The translations under genes were made by a program, and so were the position numbers. The notes beneath the pieces were generated by a model. It did not search any database, was not told the origin of the DNA, and saw nothing but the letters and a program-made list of their open reading frames with translations. From positions 1 through 7,442 of the forward strand of contig JAUUYV010000076.1 of NCBI GenBank assembly GCA_030590275.1: a stretch of DNA of 7,442 nt. Direction: 5' to 3'. Source of the DNA: Porticoccaceae bacterium (GTDB lineage: Bacteria > Pseudomonadota > Gammaproteobacteria > Pseudomonadales > Porticoccaceae). Positions 7,238 to 7,442 of this stretch are shown in pieces. The first letter of the stretch is position 1. Every line of letters begins with the position of its first letter.

Positions 7238-7442
7238 ATGAGTAGTACGCCCATGTACAAAATCACCTTCTTTAATCAGGGTCAGGTATATGAAGTCTAT
7301 GCCCGACATGTCTATCAGAGCGATTTGATGGGTTTTCTTGAGGTGGAAGAGTTTGTGTTTGGTAAAAAAAGTCAAATGATCGTAGATCCCTCTGAGGAAA
7401 AACTCAAAACTGAGTTTGCTGATGTGAAACGCAGTTATATTC
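7238..7442 (+). CDS. DUF1820-family protein, 3' end outside window
   Basis: The visible 68 residues begin MSSTPMYKITFFNQGQVYEVYARHVYQSD and continue through LMGFLEVEEFVFGKKSQ to DPSEEKLKTEFADVKRSYI. This is the conserved N-terminal half of DUF1820, a small (about 100-residue) gammaproteobacterial family with no assigned function. It is commonly found beside miaB in Pseudomonas-like genomes. No signal peptide, membrane segment or catalytic motif is visible, so it is probably a small cytoplasmic protein. It is divergent from miaB, has a GAGAG ribosome site, and is preceded by a sequence closely matching a heat-shock promoter. That suggests, but does not show, a role under protein-folding stress. 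The frame is intact to the window edge. Confidence 0.9.
   Translation, partial: MSSTPMYKITFFNQGQVYEVYARHVYQSDLMGFLEVEEFVFGKKSQMIVDPSEEKLKTEFADVKRSYI

Overview
The window reads as chromosomal DNA of a gammaproteobacterium. MiaB, the YbeZ/YbeY/CorC/Lnt proteins and the DUF1820 protein are all close to their Pseudomonas and E. coli counterparts, and the order DUF1820 / miaB / phoH(ybeZ)-ybeY-corC(ybeX)-lnt is the one I recall from Pseudomonas-type genomes. A marine Cellvibrionales-like or other Pseudomonadales-like host is a guess from general resemblance only. I see no mobile element, CRISPR array, tRNA or rRNA gene.

Left part (1-1454, + strand) is the distal end of a surface-polysaccharide (O-antigen type) locus. 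A 5'-truncated SDR nucleotide-sugar epimerase/reductase overlaps by one base (TAATG) a small monotopic phosphoglycosyl transferase of the PglC/WcaJ type. Together they plausibly make an activated sugar and load it as a sugar-1-phosphate onto undecaprenyl phosphate. The PGT gene converges on lnt across a 111-base gap with no obvious terminator.

Middle part (1566-5597, - strand) is a tight four-gene operon, transcribed right to left: ybeZ (PhoH-like ATPase), ybeY (16S rRNA maturation endoribonuclease), corC/ybeX (CBS-pair protein) and lnt (apolipoprotein N-acyltransferase). ybeZ/ybeY overlap by 4 bases and corC/lnt by 26. ybeZ starts with TTG and carries an unusual polar low-complexity linker. 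A sigma-70-like promoter can be drawn in the 148-base gap between miaB and ybeZ.

Right part (5746-7442): miaB (- strand) is divergent from a DUF1820 gene (+ strand, cut by the window end). Their 139-base shared region is the most interesting non-coding stretch. It holds a perfect 12-base inverted repeat with a consensus TATAAT facing miaB embedded in it. Next to it, facing the DUF1820 gene, is a near-textbook sigma-32 (heat-shock) promoter, CTTGAAA-N13-CCCCAT. Most of the window is conserved housekeeping sequence. I found no convincing new multi-gene system; the regulatory architecture at 7137-7237 and the YbeZ linker are the points worth following up.
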